From: Saururus chinensis
Lineage: Eukaryota; Streptophyta; Magnoliopsida; Piperales; Saururaceae
Reading direction: 5' to 3'
Length of the DNA: 64,000 nt
Assembly: GCA_035235625.1 (NCBI GenBank)
Contig: CP141150.1
Coordinates: 26,490,756 to 26,554,755 of the forward strand
The first letter of the stretch is position 1. Every line of letters starts with the position of its first letter. The notes below the pieces were generated by a model that was not told the DNA's origin, searched no databases, and saw only the letters and a program-made list of their open reading frames with translations. The translations under genes were made by a program, and so were the position numbers. Of this stretch, positions 1 to 11,975 are shown in pieces.

Positions 1-530
1 GTGAAGCATCGAAGCATCTGGGGGCTGATCAGCCCCAAAGGTTGGTATGTATAACTCTTCTGTTCAATTCAATTTGATTAATTGTCTTGTGATCGTTATT
101 GTTGCTTATATATATAATTTTGTATATTCACGTGTAAAGATTTTATATTAAAGTTCTAATTTTTCTCAAGGCACCACTCATAGGGCTCACGTCATCACCG
201 TGCTTCTACCAATATGCCACTCTACATCGGCATTATAACAAAATATTCCAAGTTAGACGATTTAAGCTGGGAAATCCATGCAATGACAATGACTTAGCAC
301 TGTGTGACCCCTCAAACACACTATAGTAGATCAAATTAATTGCCCAACATTAGGTAAGAAATGAAGATGCAACTAATCAACCTAGCTTAACCACATCAAG
401 AGCACAAGGAAGAAACTAGTGAGGGAGAAAGGGAAGGGGGAGACTACGATGAAAAAAAAAGGGAGAGGGTGATTTTTGTTTTTAAAAAATGAAGAAAAAA
501 GACCACAAAAGGCATTGCCTCAAAAATAAT
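1..530. other. AT-rich stretch, no gene seen
   Basis: No coding pattern or recognised element. It ends in a purine-rich tract (about 420-490) just before a sequence that starts like an LTR. Confidence 0.5.
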
Positions 531-2460
531 TGTGACACCCCGTATGTCCGAAAGAAATTTATTTATTTTATTCCTTTGAAAAGTTATTTTCACTCACCAG
601 CAAGCTCCCAATATGTCGGTGCCCTATCAACAAAACAATGTAATGCTACTATCAACAAGCATCGACACACCAACGGCCTATCAATGATAATTGCATGCAT
701 CGATTATTTTGGTAAATTAAGCAGTTTTATCGTTTTGAGACCTTAAGTGGTTACCTTAGTATAAAAGGGAGTGTTAAACTAGGAATGAGAGAGAAAAGGA
801 AGTTCTTGAGGAGTCCTAGCACTTGTGAGAGTGTCCGATAGTAGTTTGGGAGGAGAAATTTCTTTGGAGAGGAAAAACCTCACTTTGGTTCAAGTTGGAT
901 TGCAATCTACTCTTTGAAATAGTAAAAAGTATTTGTAGAATTCTGATTTTCTTCATGTTCTTGATGATCTTGAATGTGTGCATTTTTTTTAAAAGTTATG
1001 CAATGCTTGATTATGCTATAAAGGTAATTTAAAATTATAATGGGTTTAATGCTTGATTTATGACCCAAATGGTTTAGAACTTTGATTTGAAAGGATTTCA
1101 ATAAGTTGTTACTTGGGAAAATGTCTTTGGAAAGGTTGTAGGGTCTCTGATCACTCTCTCCTGACATCGGTGAGGTCACCAATACAGTAGTGGCTACACC
1201 GGTGAAAAGAGGAAGATGAACAATACCCTTGCATGCATGCATCACTATGCATGTTAATTGGTCATCAACTGTGAGACCGAACATTAGTGAGGTGAGCAGC
1301 TAACCTACTATTAGTGGAGGTTTGACACGTTGAAGGGATTACCGATAGTCATCGGTGTCTTGATCGACACGTCAGTAAGGTTTCCAATGGTGCCTGTAGA
1401 TAAAAGATTTTTGTTATAATTTATCAATAATTATGCCATATAGTAAGTTATATAATTATGTGATTTTCAAAGAATTATGGATGCATGATTTGGATGATGA
1501 ATAAACATGTATTAAGTATGGGTTAGTAAACTCTAATGCATGTATATGAGACTTTCTGATGCAATGATTATCACCCGTAATTAATGAATTGCACTTAAGG
1601 ACAAAAGATCCTAATGTCAGATTAACTCTTTAAGTGAGTCATTTAGCCATGTAAAATAAATTGCTATAGTATGAAACAAGATCATGGTCTTCTAGCTTCC
1701 CAAGGGTGAGAATTATGTACAACCGCTCCCTTGACCTAGGATATGGGTTCGAATGTACTAGACTGGTATTTAAAAAATGACTAGTCCCACGAGCACAATA
1801 TAGGAGATTTGGACGATCATGGTCATCAGGATCTTACCACTAGGGTCTATGACCCCTAGTGGGCTTTTACTTCATGGTGTGGATGGTGCGGGGCGGGCTT
1901 CAGGTAAAGACTGAAGTTGAGTTTATGGTAGTCTAGTATCTAGTTGAGTGGGAACTATTAGATGAGGTTGTCATGTCTAGTGAACCCAGAAATAGAGTCC
2001 TCTGTTGTAAGTATGTTTGACATGGAAATATATATATATATATGAATCTAGTTTTTCTAGTTTATGCAAATATTTTGTTAGCAAACTCTTTCGCAGTATG
2101 TTTGTCGAAGTATTTGTTTTCAATTGGTTGAAAATCCATTGAGTATACCCATATACTCATCATCTTTCGTGGTGCAAGTTTATCATGTAGAATATTGTTT
2201 AGCCGTAGAGTGGAACCTACCTTCTCAGTTCATTGATTAATCACCTTTAGACATGATAGTGTCATTTGTCTTTTTTATTAGCTTGTGCATATATAACGGA
2301 CAAGTGCCCCATTGTAGATTGTTTGACTATTTTAATGTATATAATTAGATTTTTAATTATAGTATTATCACAACTAAGGTTTGTGAAAGATATGACTTTT
2401 ATTATATAGCACATGAGCATTAGGAAAACCATTTTGGCAAAGTTTTCAAACAAAGACTTT
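531..2460 (+). repeat. Dispersed LTR-like repeat, copy 1
   Basis: It begins TGTGACACCCCG, a common start of plant gypsy-type LTRs. The part from about 1430 to 2010 is alignable by eye, in the same orientation, with 45700-46230: both have 'TTTAGCCATGTAA', 'ATCATGGTCTT', a 'GGTTCAAATG'-like block, and a stretch with 'GGGTC(T/C)ATG' followed by 'TCATGG' and 'GATGG'. No protein-coding domain is visible, so this is non-coding repeat, probably LTR or internal spacer of an old retroelement. Ends not determined. Confidence 0.4.
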
Positions 2461-3177
2461 AATTCAACAGAGAATCTTTAAATGCCAAATATGCATCTAG
2501 AATGTATCCTTCGCACATGGGAGACTAGCAATCAGTCTCTAAGCATAGGAAACACTAAAAAATCTACTGCTTTGTTAGTTTATAAACTATATGATTTACA
2601 ATAAAAATAGAGGAAAAATAATACTTACATATAAAAATAAATATATATATACACCCTAATAATCTCCTCAGCACCCCAATAACTTCATAAAACCCCATCA
2701 TGAATGTTATGAATAAAACATGGTACTAAGATGATTAGTGAGGTGTATATATAAAAACTCATGAGTTTTATTTGGATATGTGCTCAAGTTAACTTTATGT
2801 GATTACGATGTGAATACCACTATCTATAAAAAAAGGGTAATTTACAAAGAGTAAGGATGACGTGTATCCAACGTAGTCTCTTCCGGGAAATTTCACTTCA
2901 GAAGTGTTCTCCACCGGATCACCGCTCTAATGGTTTCCAGCTTATCTCCTCCGCCCAGTCACGTGCAGCACCACCTGCCCGTTGCCATGTTCGGCGCAAT
3001 ATAATAAAGAAATACCATTTAAAAATGAAATCATAAAGTATACTCCACATGGTGTGTCCCTTACGGCCTTAGCCTGCCCCTGCCCATGATTAAACCTGCA
3101 TATTTTACAACGTGAATATTGATAAACCCAACAAGATTGTCAAACTATAGACTGCTACTCTAAGGAATTCCTGATCC
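2461..3177 (+). promoter_or_regulatory. Upstream region of the sulfotransferase gene, with a G-box
   Basis: Non-coding sequence before the start codon. A palindromic G-box CACGTG lies at 2960-2965, about 215 bases upstream of the ATG; such ACGT-core sites bind bZIP and bHLH factors and are common in stress- and hormone-responsive plant promoters. A TATA-like AATATAATAAAG lies around 2998-3009. The transcription start is not determined, and assigning these sites as functional is inference. Confidence 0.35.
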
Positions 3178-4173
3178 ATGGCTACTCCATCTGTTGATGC
3201 TATTCAATCAAGCTTCGGTGAGGAAAGTCTGAGCCAGGAATCAAGAGAACTCCTCTCAAATTTCCCCAAGGAAAAAGGATGGGCCACCCGATATCAATAC
3301 AATTACCAAGGCTGCTGGTTCGTACCCAAATGCTTATTTGCAACGATGGCCTTTCAGGAACACTTCCAAGCTCGAGACACCGATCTGCTCATCGCCACCC
3401 CTATGAAGTCAGGTACAACATGGTTGAAATCACTTGTCTTCTCCACCATGAACAGGTTCAAATACTCTCTCAGTGGCCACCCCTTGCTTCAAAACAACCC
3501 ACATCAGTTGGTTCTTATGTTTGAGTTTGAGTACTATGCAAATGATGAGACACCGGACCTAGACAGCCTTCCATCGCCTAGGCTGTTTGGGACGCACCTC
3601 CCATTCCATTTGTTGCCCAATTCGTTGAGGGAATCCAAGTGCCGAATTGTGTATTTGTGTAGAAACCCTAAGGATAATTTTATCTCCATGTGGACGCAAT
3701 TCGAGAAGTTGAGGCCTAAAAGTCTTGGGCCCTTTACATTGGAGGAGGCGTTAAAGTCCTTCTGCAACGGGTCCTCATTGTTTGGTCCATATTGGGAGCA
3801 TGTGCTGGGGTACTGGAGAGAGAGCCAGGAAAACCCAGCAAAGGTGTTGTTTTTGAAATATGAAGAGATGATGAACGACACAACATCTCATTTGAAGAGG
3901 ATTGCTGATTTCTTAGGCTTCCCATTTACTGCAGAAGAGGAGGCTGAAGGGACGGTGCATGAAATAGTCAAATTATGTAGCTTTGAGAATTTGAGCAGTT
4001 TGGAGGTGAACAAAACTGGGTTTCTTCCGTCTGGTGTCCCAAACAGTACGTACTTTAGGCTGGGCAAGATCGGAGACTCGGCTAATTATCTTGAGGCAAA
4101 TATGGTAGAGAAACTGGATCAAATCATGGATGAAAAGTTACAGGGATCAGGGCTCTCTTTGGATGGGTCTTAA
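3178..4173 (+). CDS. Plant cytosolic sulfotransferase (SOT family)
   Basis: A complete 331-residue intronless reading frame, the usual length and structure for plant soluble sulfotransferases, which move a sulfonate group from PAPS to hydroxyls of small molecules (flavonoids, brassinosteroids, hydroxyjasmonates, desulfo-glucosinolates). All core motifs are present: the 5'-phosphosulfate loop TPMKSGTTW (residues 74-82, Lys77), the catalytic His of FGTHLPF (His140), the 3'-phosphate motif YLCRNPKDNFIS (159-170, Arg162 and Ser170), and the C-terminal RLGKIGD (294-300). No signal peptide or membrane segment, so cytosolic. Odd point: the residue after GD, usually Trp in the consensus RKGxxGDWKN, is Ser here, and Lys of RKG is Leu. 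The substrate cannot be read from sequence. It stands alone, with transposons on both sides, and looks functional. Confidence 0.93.
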   Translation: MATPSVDAIQSSFGEESLSQESRELLSNFPKEKGWATRYQYNYQGCWFVPKCLFATMAFQEHFQARDTDLLIATPMKSGTTWLKSLVFSTMNRFKYSLSGHPLLQNNPHQLVLMFEFEYYANDETPDLDSLPSPRLFGTHLPFHLLPNSLRESKCRIVYLCRNPKDNFISMWTQFEKLRPKSLGPFTLEEALKSFCNGSSLFGPYWEHVLGYWRESQENPAKVLFLKYEEMMNDTTSHLKRIADFLGFPFTAEEEAEGTVHEIVKLCSFENLSSLEVNKTGFLPSGVPNSTYFRLGKIGDSANYLEANMVEKLDQIMDEKLQGSGLSLDGS

Positions 4174-5199
4174 TGGCCATTCGTTCAATATATATACGTA
4201 AGTAGATGATCTGGCCATGATGTTCATGAGTGTGTTATGATTGTGTAGTCTCACTATCGCAAGGCAATGGAAGTTGCCTGACTTCTATCTTCTATCTTGT
4301 AATTCCTCAGCTGGACCATATATTCATATCTTGTAATAATCGTTGCAAGTGTGTGTGCTTTTAGACATCTAGTAGATTAGTACCAATGTGGTTGGTTAAA
4401 ATAAAGTTTCCATGAACTTTAGGTCATCGACTGTTATTTTATATATACACACACTCTGATATTAAAATGTCTAAGCTGAAAATCACTTGTCCGGTATCTT
4501 TTCCCCTTTGACTATTTATTATCCAATTTGTAAGTCAGTATTTATCGTGCTGATCAAAGCGGATTGTCCCAAATCTCTGTTTGTGTAGTTTTCTCTCTCT
4601 GTCTATATTTTTTATATTATAATTTTTCTTTTTGTCTTACACATCAAAGGCATGAATACTTCCAAAAAGGATGTATACGTGTAGCATGGCTGGGCTTCAT
4701 GACCACGCTTTTGACCAAGTTAGATAAGGCTCTTAATATAGTACATTGAGGCTAATACGGCTTCTATGTATTGCGTTAAGAGCCATATGTAGCATTGTCA
4801 AATAAGGGCCTCTATGTATTATGTTAAGAGCACTATGTCTTATGTCAAATGCACTAGTCGTAGAGCTGGTCATATTATATATTTATAGGTTACTGCTGGC
4901 AATTACGGAACTAGCACGAAAAATATAATAATTGTTCACTTGAAACAATTATTAGTATCTTTTTCCCAGTTCTCCCTTCCCTTTAATTCAGGACCTGTCC
5001 AGCTTTTTCCCGTCTCACATACACTAAAAATTAATAAGCAGAAATTACTTTTTCAATGATGTTAATGCCCCACAATAAAGACTCAATATTCACCCTATTA
5101 CTTGCTTTTCGTTTAACATTTTTTGAGGGATATATTTTGTCTTTATTGGGAGGGAAATAGCAGCATTTATTCTTTTTGCTAGACTGAAAATTTTTCCCA
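4174..5199. other. Sulfotransferase 3' flank and AT-rich spacer
   Basis: The stop codon is followed by AT-rich sequence with an AATAAA-type poly(A) signal at 4400-4405, about 230 bases after the stop. Beyond about 4450 there is no coding pattern; 4740-4860 has short imperfect direct repeats of 'TATGTATTGCGTTAAGAG' type. Confidence 0.4.
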
Positions 5200-6207
5200 C
5201 CAATAACTTAAAAAGTCAGGTTTTTTAAAATGTTTACAAGGGACCATTGTGAGTTTTGGAAAGATCGTTGTGCCTGGGTAATCAAATGCCCCCTTGTTCG
5301 GGGAAGTAGCAGATTGTTGGGGCGATCAATCATAGTCAGGGTGATCGATCGACATCCAAATCAGCTACATACAAAACGAGGGCGAGAGTTGGGCAATTGA
5401 TCACTCTGTTTTTTATTACATAAGAAAATAGGCCAAGAGTTTGGTGATCAATCAGCACTAAAAGTGATTAATTGCTTCCAAGTTCAAAATCGGCAAAGAC
5501 GAAGAACGATTGATCATCAGTCCATAGTTCGATTACTTGGCATGATAGAATCCAGAACAATCCGATTTGGTATCTTTCTGATTAGCTACTTCATAATATC
5601 ATTTTCCAAATAAATAGATATGAACTTGTACGTCCCTAAGGTGCATAGAAGACTCTTCTTCTTCCTTCAGACTAAAAGGTTGGCCATTGATGAAACTTTA
5701 AAAAGCTTATAAATATGTTGTAATTGTTCTCCTAAAAACCATGTGATTCTGTGGACGTAGGCACCATTATCAAACTACGTAAAACCTTATATAGTCTCTA
5801 TCTCTCTTTCTTAACCGTCTTTCTAGTTCGATCTCTATTCCTCATAAATATCTCACCGCAACGTAGATTATATGCTAGATTAATTCAAAAATATAATCCA
5901 CAACAACCATTAGTTTGATCAATAGTTTATTTATTTTTCATGATCAATAGAACAAAGGTCTCAAGTGAAATTCCTAACATAAGAAACTTTGTAAATTGTC
6001 TTCTTTGAAATGAGTGTTTCTCATGTTTTCTCGGGAAGGAAGAGATGCTTTGTAACCAAAGTGTTTTCACAATTTAGTGAAAATATTTCTTATCGGGTAC
6101 CTTGACAGACCCTGTACAATTTGTTTATGAGTTTCTTGTTTTATTAGCTCTCACACTTTTACTTTTATTTGTGTTTCTCCTTAAGTTGGTCGTCGCAGTA
6201 TTTCTAC
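5200..6207 (+). mobile_element. Probable Ty1-copia LTR remnant
   Basis: Repeated GATCAATC / GATCGATC words (5320-5540) are followed by a leader-like block: 'GTGGACGTAGGC' near 5752, then 'AAACTACGTAAAACC' near 5774. That order resembles the R-U5 part of plant copia LTRs, which typically read GTGGACGTAGGC..CACGTAAA. No pol sequence is attached. The PIF-like element is inserted right after it at TAA (6208-6210). Family assignment rests on motif recognition only. Confidence 0.4.
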
Positions 6208-6210
6208 TAA

Positions 6211-9200
6211 GGGTCCATTTGTTTGGTCTACTTCAGACCTGAATCTGAATAAGTTATCAAAAAGCCACTTTTAAATGGCTTTTCAGTGCATTTGTTTAAG
6301 ACTGAATTCATATACTAAATCAGTCAATAAATTAGACGTACGTTCAAAAATGTCAATCAACGATCAGATGAATTTCAACCACTTACTGCCTCTGAAAGCC
6401 TAAAACGCAACCCCGACCTTCGTCTCTCCTCTCCCGATCGCAGCGGCAGCCAGTTTCACTCCTCGTCTGCTTCCCGTCGGCCTCCACTCCTTCCATGTGC
6501 TTTCCCCGAGTCGCATCCCCATGGTCGTCGCCCAACCGCTTTGACTCCGCTCATCTATTCTGATTCCGGCAAGTGAGCTTCGGATTATCAGGACGCGGCC
6601 AGTACTCTTCTCACCCTGCTCCTCGCTTTGTCTCTTTTTCCCCTTTTGTTTTTATTTTTTCCACCTTCGGAACCTTCGTTGCGTCGGTTGAAGTGCCCGC
6701 CGCCACCGCCATTTCTTGTCGGTGAGTTTCCGCCGGTTCCTCTGCTTCATGTTGGTGGTTTTGCTCTTTGATGCTTTCTATTTTATTTTGTCATCAGTTT
6801 TTGGAATTTTGATGAGAACCTAGATTGAATAGGTGGGTTTAAATCCGATTTTTGTGGGATCTGATGATGGGATTTTTTGTTGGTTGTAATTAGTTTGATA
6901 CAATGTGTTTTCCCCCTCTGTTTTTCATGTTCTTTTGATTTTTTTGCTCATTTGGGAGGGGAAGGGAAGCGATTTGGGTTGCTTAATCTAGTTTAATTTT
7001 TTTATTATGTACAGAAAGGTTCTTTGATATGTTCTCGTATATGGGTTTTCTGTTTTTTTGGATCGCAATTTCTAGCCATCCCCGTTTCACAGGATTTCCA
7101 TTTGATTGTGAACATTTTCACTCCTATTCCCATCTGATTGACTTGCTATATCTTGCGTTCCTTTGATTTTGATATGCTTTGATGTTGTTTTAATTCTATT
7201 TTTTCTGTAAATGAGGTGCTTATTTCAATGCCTTTAAATTGGTTGCTCCATCTGATTTATTGGGTTTTTTTTGTTTTCTGTTGTTGATCAGGTTTATAGA
7301 TTTCCATAGAAGCTATATAAGTTTGTCTTCCTCTGGTATTGATTTCATGAAAATTCTTCCCCCTGGTATTAGAAAGTGTTTGATTGGTTCGACTCTCACC
7401 CTGGTATAAAACCTCGTCTAGATTCTGGAAAGTCTATGCGTAGAAACTCGTCTTTTCCAATCATGCCTAGTTTTGATCAATAAGTCTGTGAATTTTGTTT
7501 GTCTAGTCAATAGTCACCTGCAATTTTCACTTGTAGTTTTCCAGTTGTCATGTTTATGTATCTATGAATTTTAATACCATATAAGTTTTTTGCTTATGAT
7601 ATTTTTTGCATCTAACATGATTCGGTTAGTTAATTTGGAAGATTGACTGGTAATTATCTTTCTGTTAGTTGATTTCTTACTTGGCACATTTCAGCGATCT
7701 CATATGTTATAGACAATTACAACCCCGTCAGAATCTCTTCTCAGTGAGCTACGGACAGTTGAGGTTTGCTCTCTTTATAATGAAAGCTGCTGGAAGCGGC
7801 TGTTAAATTTTGATGCTCTATAATATCTAGTTGTTTTGTTTTCTGATTTGGCGTATTAGTTTATTTCATTAAAATGCTCTGCCACATTATCTACCTTCCA
7901 AAACAATTATATTTTTTTTATTTGGAACAATCACTAGAAAATATTCTATACTCACCGGTCCTTGAATTTTCCATCTACAGATCAGTTAGTTGCCTGAAAT
8001 TTTTCCAAGGACCAAGAGAGGAAGACAAGAAAATCAGACATTTAACACTCTGAGACAAGTGGTGCACACTGTGAACTATCAATCAACTGGACTAATGTTT
8101 TGAGCTCCGAGAAAGACAGAGGTGAATTCACTTTTTCCTTGTTGATCTTTTCCTAGTTCTTGTGTCAGTTCAAATAAACAATTTTTATCACTTGAATTCA
8201 CTTTTTTCCTCACATTTTCTTTCCATGTTTTGCTAATGACCCACATAGTGCTTCAATTTACATATTTTTATCAAGTAGAAGATTATCTCAACGTTTTCTT
8301 GAAGTTTTAGGCTTGAGAAAAATGTATGATTTATCCATGAGCACGTACTTTGTAGTAAAATAAGATCGAATTTGAAAATTCCAATATTGGTTGCAAGGCA
8401 TAGTTAAGTTTTGACTCACTTTTCTGTATGGTTGTTTAAATATACGACTATTGGTTACCTTATACTTCCATGGAACTTCAGGATGACAAGTCCCTCAGCT
8501 TGTTGCGCAAGAAGCTCGGCTCGTTTCTAGACCCTCTCTCGGACGAAGAGTTTGAGGTCGATGACTGAGGCACGTTTCCATCAACTACCATCTTTGTTGG
8601 AGAAACACATCGCTAAAGGGAACCCTTCTTCAGTGATTTTGCATCTCGATGATCACACTAAATCTTACGTTCTTTGAGAGAAATAAAATAGGTGAAATCC
8701 ATGGTTATTTTAATAGATAATGCTGTAAAAAGAATTTCTAAGAAGTCGAAGAGTGTTAATATTCTTCAATAGGCAGATGGTTATATACTTGTTTAGATGG
8801 ATTTATACTTGGAGCTCAAAGAGACATGACATTCATATATCAGTAGACTGGGGCCACCTTGACAGAAATACCATTTTGGATCGTAATTGGTCTTTCTTTT
8901 ACGTTTATACTCCTAAAAACCTAACCATTAGAGAACGCTGAACAGGTATATTGATGCATTCTTCTTGATGATGCATACGTTAGTATATGTTAGCACTAGT
9001 ATTATAGTGCTAACTTATATTAGTGTGTACCATCAATCTCAAATATTGAAGGGCTCTTGTGTATTTTTCATATTGGGCTCTACATGGAATACTCTTCCAA
9101 GATTGATATGCAAACCCACGTCATAAGAAGAGTATTTTATGTTCCTAAGTGACAATGAGCCCAATGTAAGTTATGTATAAGAGGTGTTTATCTACGAGAT

Positions 9201-9765
9201 TGACAGTGTACACGCTAACACATGTTAGCATAAGTGATACGTTAGTGTACACTAGCGTATGCGTGCTGATCTTATATATCTATGACTCATATTTATACTG
9301 GCTCATTGTCATAGAGGAGTATAAAAAATTCTTCCTACATCGTGAGCCTATCTAAACCCCAATCCATGTTACAATCGTGAAAAAAAGGTGAACAAACACA
9401 AAAAAAATTATTTTTTGAGATAAGATTAATGATATTTAATGAAATAAATAATAAAAATAATTTTTTATTTGGTTGGAGTGTCAACCACGAACACCATAGT
9501 AATGTGGATTTAACTCAAGAAAATAGTTAATTTGAACTTTTTTATACATATGATCTTTACTACAAAAGTTTTTTGATACAAATTTAAAAATTATTTATTT
9601 TATTTTTAAAAAAAATTGAATGTATTCAGATTCATATTTAGATTTAGAATCAGATTCAGATTCAAATCTGATTTAGATTCAAATTCAGTGTGAAATTCAG
9701 ATTGTGGGCTTTTCAGAATTTTTAGTTGGCTTTTCAGATTCAGTTTTAGACAAAACAAATGGACC
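6211..9765. mobile_element. PIF/Harbinger-like DNA transposon, non-autonomous, TSD TAA
   Basis: The left end reads GGGTCCATTTGTTTGGTCTA; the reverse complement of the right end reads GGTCCATTTGTTTTGTCTA, giving a matching terminal inverted repeat with one G fewer on the right. Both ends are flanked by TAA (6208-6210 and 9766-9768), the 3-bp target duplication expected for PIF/Harbinger/Tourist elements. Length about 3.55 kb. The interior has a GC-rich leader-like part (about 6410-6740), long AT-rich intron-like sequence, and a short coding-like piece around 8467-8680 that I do not recognise. No DDE transposase or Myb-like ORF is seen. The right end is rich in GATTCAGATTCAAAT-type simple repeats (about 9620-9690). 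Confidence 0.65.
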
Positions 9766-9768
9766 TAA

Positions 9769-10520
9769 GTAGTAGCTGAAGAAGGGTCTAATCGTTTTGG
9801 CGATGGTCTCAAGGGGAAGCTTGTTAAATGTGTAGTACTGAAAATTGAAGGAGCTGGAAATAATGAGTGGTAATATATATGTGACATACAAGTTCGAGCA
9901 TCGCTCATTGCTTGACCTTGATGGGCTGTCATAACTTGTTGAAGGCTGCATTGGACCCGGATGGAGTGCGGGCACCTAGATAGGCTGAAGGAGGCTTCTT
10001 TTAATAACGAATATACACAAAAACTTCCCTATTAACGAAGTTGAAGCCATCCCATTATCCCCTATCTTCCCCAGTAGACCTCCTTGTCACCAGCAACTTC
10101 AAGTTGAAGAACTGCTCGGCAAAGTGGAATGCGCACAATGAGCAACATGCAGGGCAATGGGCGATTCGATCGCTCTACTTCATCGTTGCTTCCAACAGAA
10201 AAAGTACACGTCGTATAGGCCTTGACCTTGACAAACCAAGGCTCTTAACACTGGTACTCGTCGTATAGGAGGGAAGGACTGCATGGAGGCACTTTTGCTC
10301 TCGAATAGGGAGGCAATGTTTCTCTGCTTGGACGTGGACAAGGAGAGAATTTTAGTTACCGAGAACGTATCAAAGATTCAAAGTAATATATGTTCAGTGT
10401 ACACATGTATGGACGCTGATACAAACCATGCACATTTTTGGCAGATAGATGCGGATAAACCTTCGTTAGCGTTCGTATCCGCCCGTGAACAGAGCTTGCC
10501 AGTAATTATACTTTCTTTTT
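9769..10520. other. Spacer between PIF-like element and inverted repeat, no recognised gene
   Basis: Two overlapping short reading frames (10041-10268 and 10283-10564) have mixed composition and no recognised domain. This is the left outer flank of the Mutator-like complex. Confidence 0.35.
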
Positions 10521-10813
10521 GCTTCACGGAATCCAGCCCCAAAACTCCCGCTCCTCTTCGGTGACCAAAGGTGAGGTGATCGACACCGGAGAAAATCTCT
10601 CAGGCTGCAACTTTCTCAGGGCGACGCCAGCGGAATTCAAAAAATTTCTCAGGCTACTCTTCTGCCGATCGATGACCAAAGACAGGAACATCCACCCGAC
10701 TCAAGGTCCTCCCCATTGCAACTAGAAGCTCCAAAGCTTAAAGCTTCCTCTGACCAGAGCCATCCGGCTCTTCCAATTGTGACCAGAGACTCCTCCTTCC
10801 TCAGGGGACCGCG
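10521..10813 (+). repeat. ~290-bp inverted repeat R, left copy
   Basis: From GCTTCACGGAA to GGGGACCGCGGAG this block matches the reverse complement of 32931-33218 nearly base for base, including 'AGGTGAGGTGAT', 'CTCTCAGGCTGCAAC', 'CCTCCCCATTGC' and 'TGACCAGAG'. Similarity stops abruptly outside both outer ends. It may be the outer part of a long terminal inverted repeat of a very large MULE, or two copies of the 5' region of a duplicated gene (a Rab7 fragment follows this copy). No matching 9-bp duplication was found outside the two copies. Confidence 0.75.
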
Positions 10814-11030
10814 GAGTGTTCCTCTTCAGTCCTCATTTGAACAGTTCGTGCCGTAGCTCCCTCTCTCAAGTCTCGACTCAATTCTGAAGGTTTATTCTCT
10901 GCAGTTTGGGGTTTATTCTGAAGGTTTCTTTCTCTTGGGTTCAGCAGGCTGAAAGTTGCACCCTTGAAGGTGTAGGTGGCTGGCCTGAGGTAAATATGAG
11001 GAGGAGCTTAGTTTTAGAGGAGGGGTTGAA

Positions 11031-11363
11031 ATACAATAAGAAGTTCAGCACCTTCATAGTATAAAGCTACTATTGGTGCTGACTTTGTGACGAAAGAGCT
11101 CCGAATTGATCACAAGCTTGTAAACTTGCAGGTGAGTCTCCATTATGGTTTTTTTATTTATTTTGAAGAAAGTTATCTAATGCTCGTTTTGGATCTTATT
11201 CCTTTTCTCTTGGTAGTTTTGGGACACAGTAGGGCAGGAAAGGTTTCAAAGTCTTGGGGTTGCATTTTATCGAGGGGCAGATTGGTGTGTCCTTGTTTAT
11301 GATGTTAATGTGCTAAAGTCATTTGATAACCTTGACAATTGGCACGAAGAGTTTCTCACCCAG
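11031..11363 (+). pseudogene. Rab7 small GTPase fragment (two exons)
   Basis: Exon-like block 11031-11131 encodes NKKFS.., then after a one-base frameshift YKATIGADFVTKELRIDHKLVNLQ, ending at a GT donor (11132). The second block, 11217-11363, starts after a TAG acceptor and encodes [19 protein letters not shown] followed by a VLVYDVN segment and [12 protein letters not shown], again ending at a GT donor. Both match plant Rab7 (late-endosome/vacuole GTPase) across switch II and the G3 motif, here DTVGQ instead of DTAGQ. The N-terminal P-loop exon and the NKxD and C-terminal exons are missing, so this is a broken genomic fragment that kept an intron. It sits between repeat R and a palindromic array, consistent with capture by a transposon. 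Confidence 0.8.
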
Positions 11364-11668
11364 GTACGTAAACCATTTTTCTGGCATGACATATTCTTTG
11401 ATTTTTGGCCCCAAAAATTTTATTTGCTTGTGTTAATACTTTCCTGTCTGTTTAAAACTTAGTTTGTTCAACTTTTACTGACATTTGACTCTTCGGCATT
11501 GTATTACGATTCATGGAATTCTATTTTGCCACTTGAACAAATATGATTGCATAGTCATAATTTTTTTTTATATCCTTTCACCTTTTAGAAAAAATAAGTC
11601 CTATTCTTCTGCATTTGATTTGTAATAATATGATAGGGATTTAGTATATTCCACAAATGTTGATGTAA

Positions 11669-11975
11669 TATTGCTCCAAAGGTGGAGCAATATTGCTCCA
11701 ACCTTACAACAATATTGCTGCAGGGTTCGAGCAATATTGCTACACTGTTGGAGCAATATTGCTCCAACCTTAGAGCAATATTACTACATTGTTAGAACAA
11801 TATTGTTATATTGTTGGAGCAATATTGCTTCAAGCTTGCAACAATATCGCTACACAGTTGGAGCAATATTGTTACACCGTTGGAGCAATATTGCTACACC
11901 GTTGGAGCAATATTGCTCCAACCTTGCAGCAATATTGCTGCAGGGTTCAAGCAATATTGCTACATTGTTGTGATT
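11669..11975. repeat. 22-nt palindromic tandem array 1 (GCAATATTGC units)
   Basis: About 14 degenerate units. Each joins the 10-bp palindrome GCAATATTGC to a 12-bp block TCCAAYRTTGGA that is itself palindromic, so the array reads alike on both strands. Overlapping open frames here are artefacts of the repeat. Degraded AATATTGCT words continue to about 12330. Confidence 0.85.

Noticed and set aside
531-1426. Solo LTR of 896 bp with 5-bp duplication ATAAT on both sides (526-530, 1427-1431)
   Set aside because: The duplication is AT-only, and the repeat homology with 45.7 kb starts close to the supposed right border and continues past it, so the border is not convincing.
3279-3925. Alternative frames inside the sulfotransferase on both strands
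   Set aside because: Shadows of the 331-residue sulfotransferase frame, which carries all family motifs.
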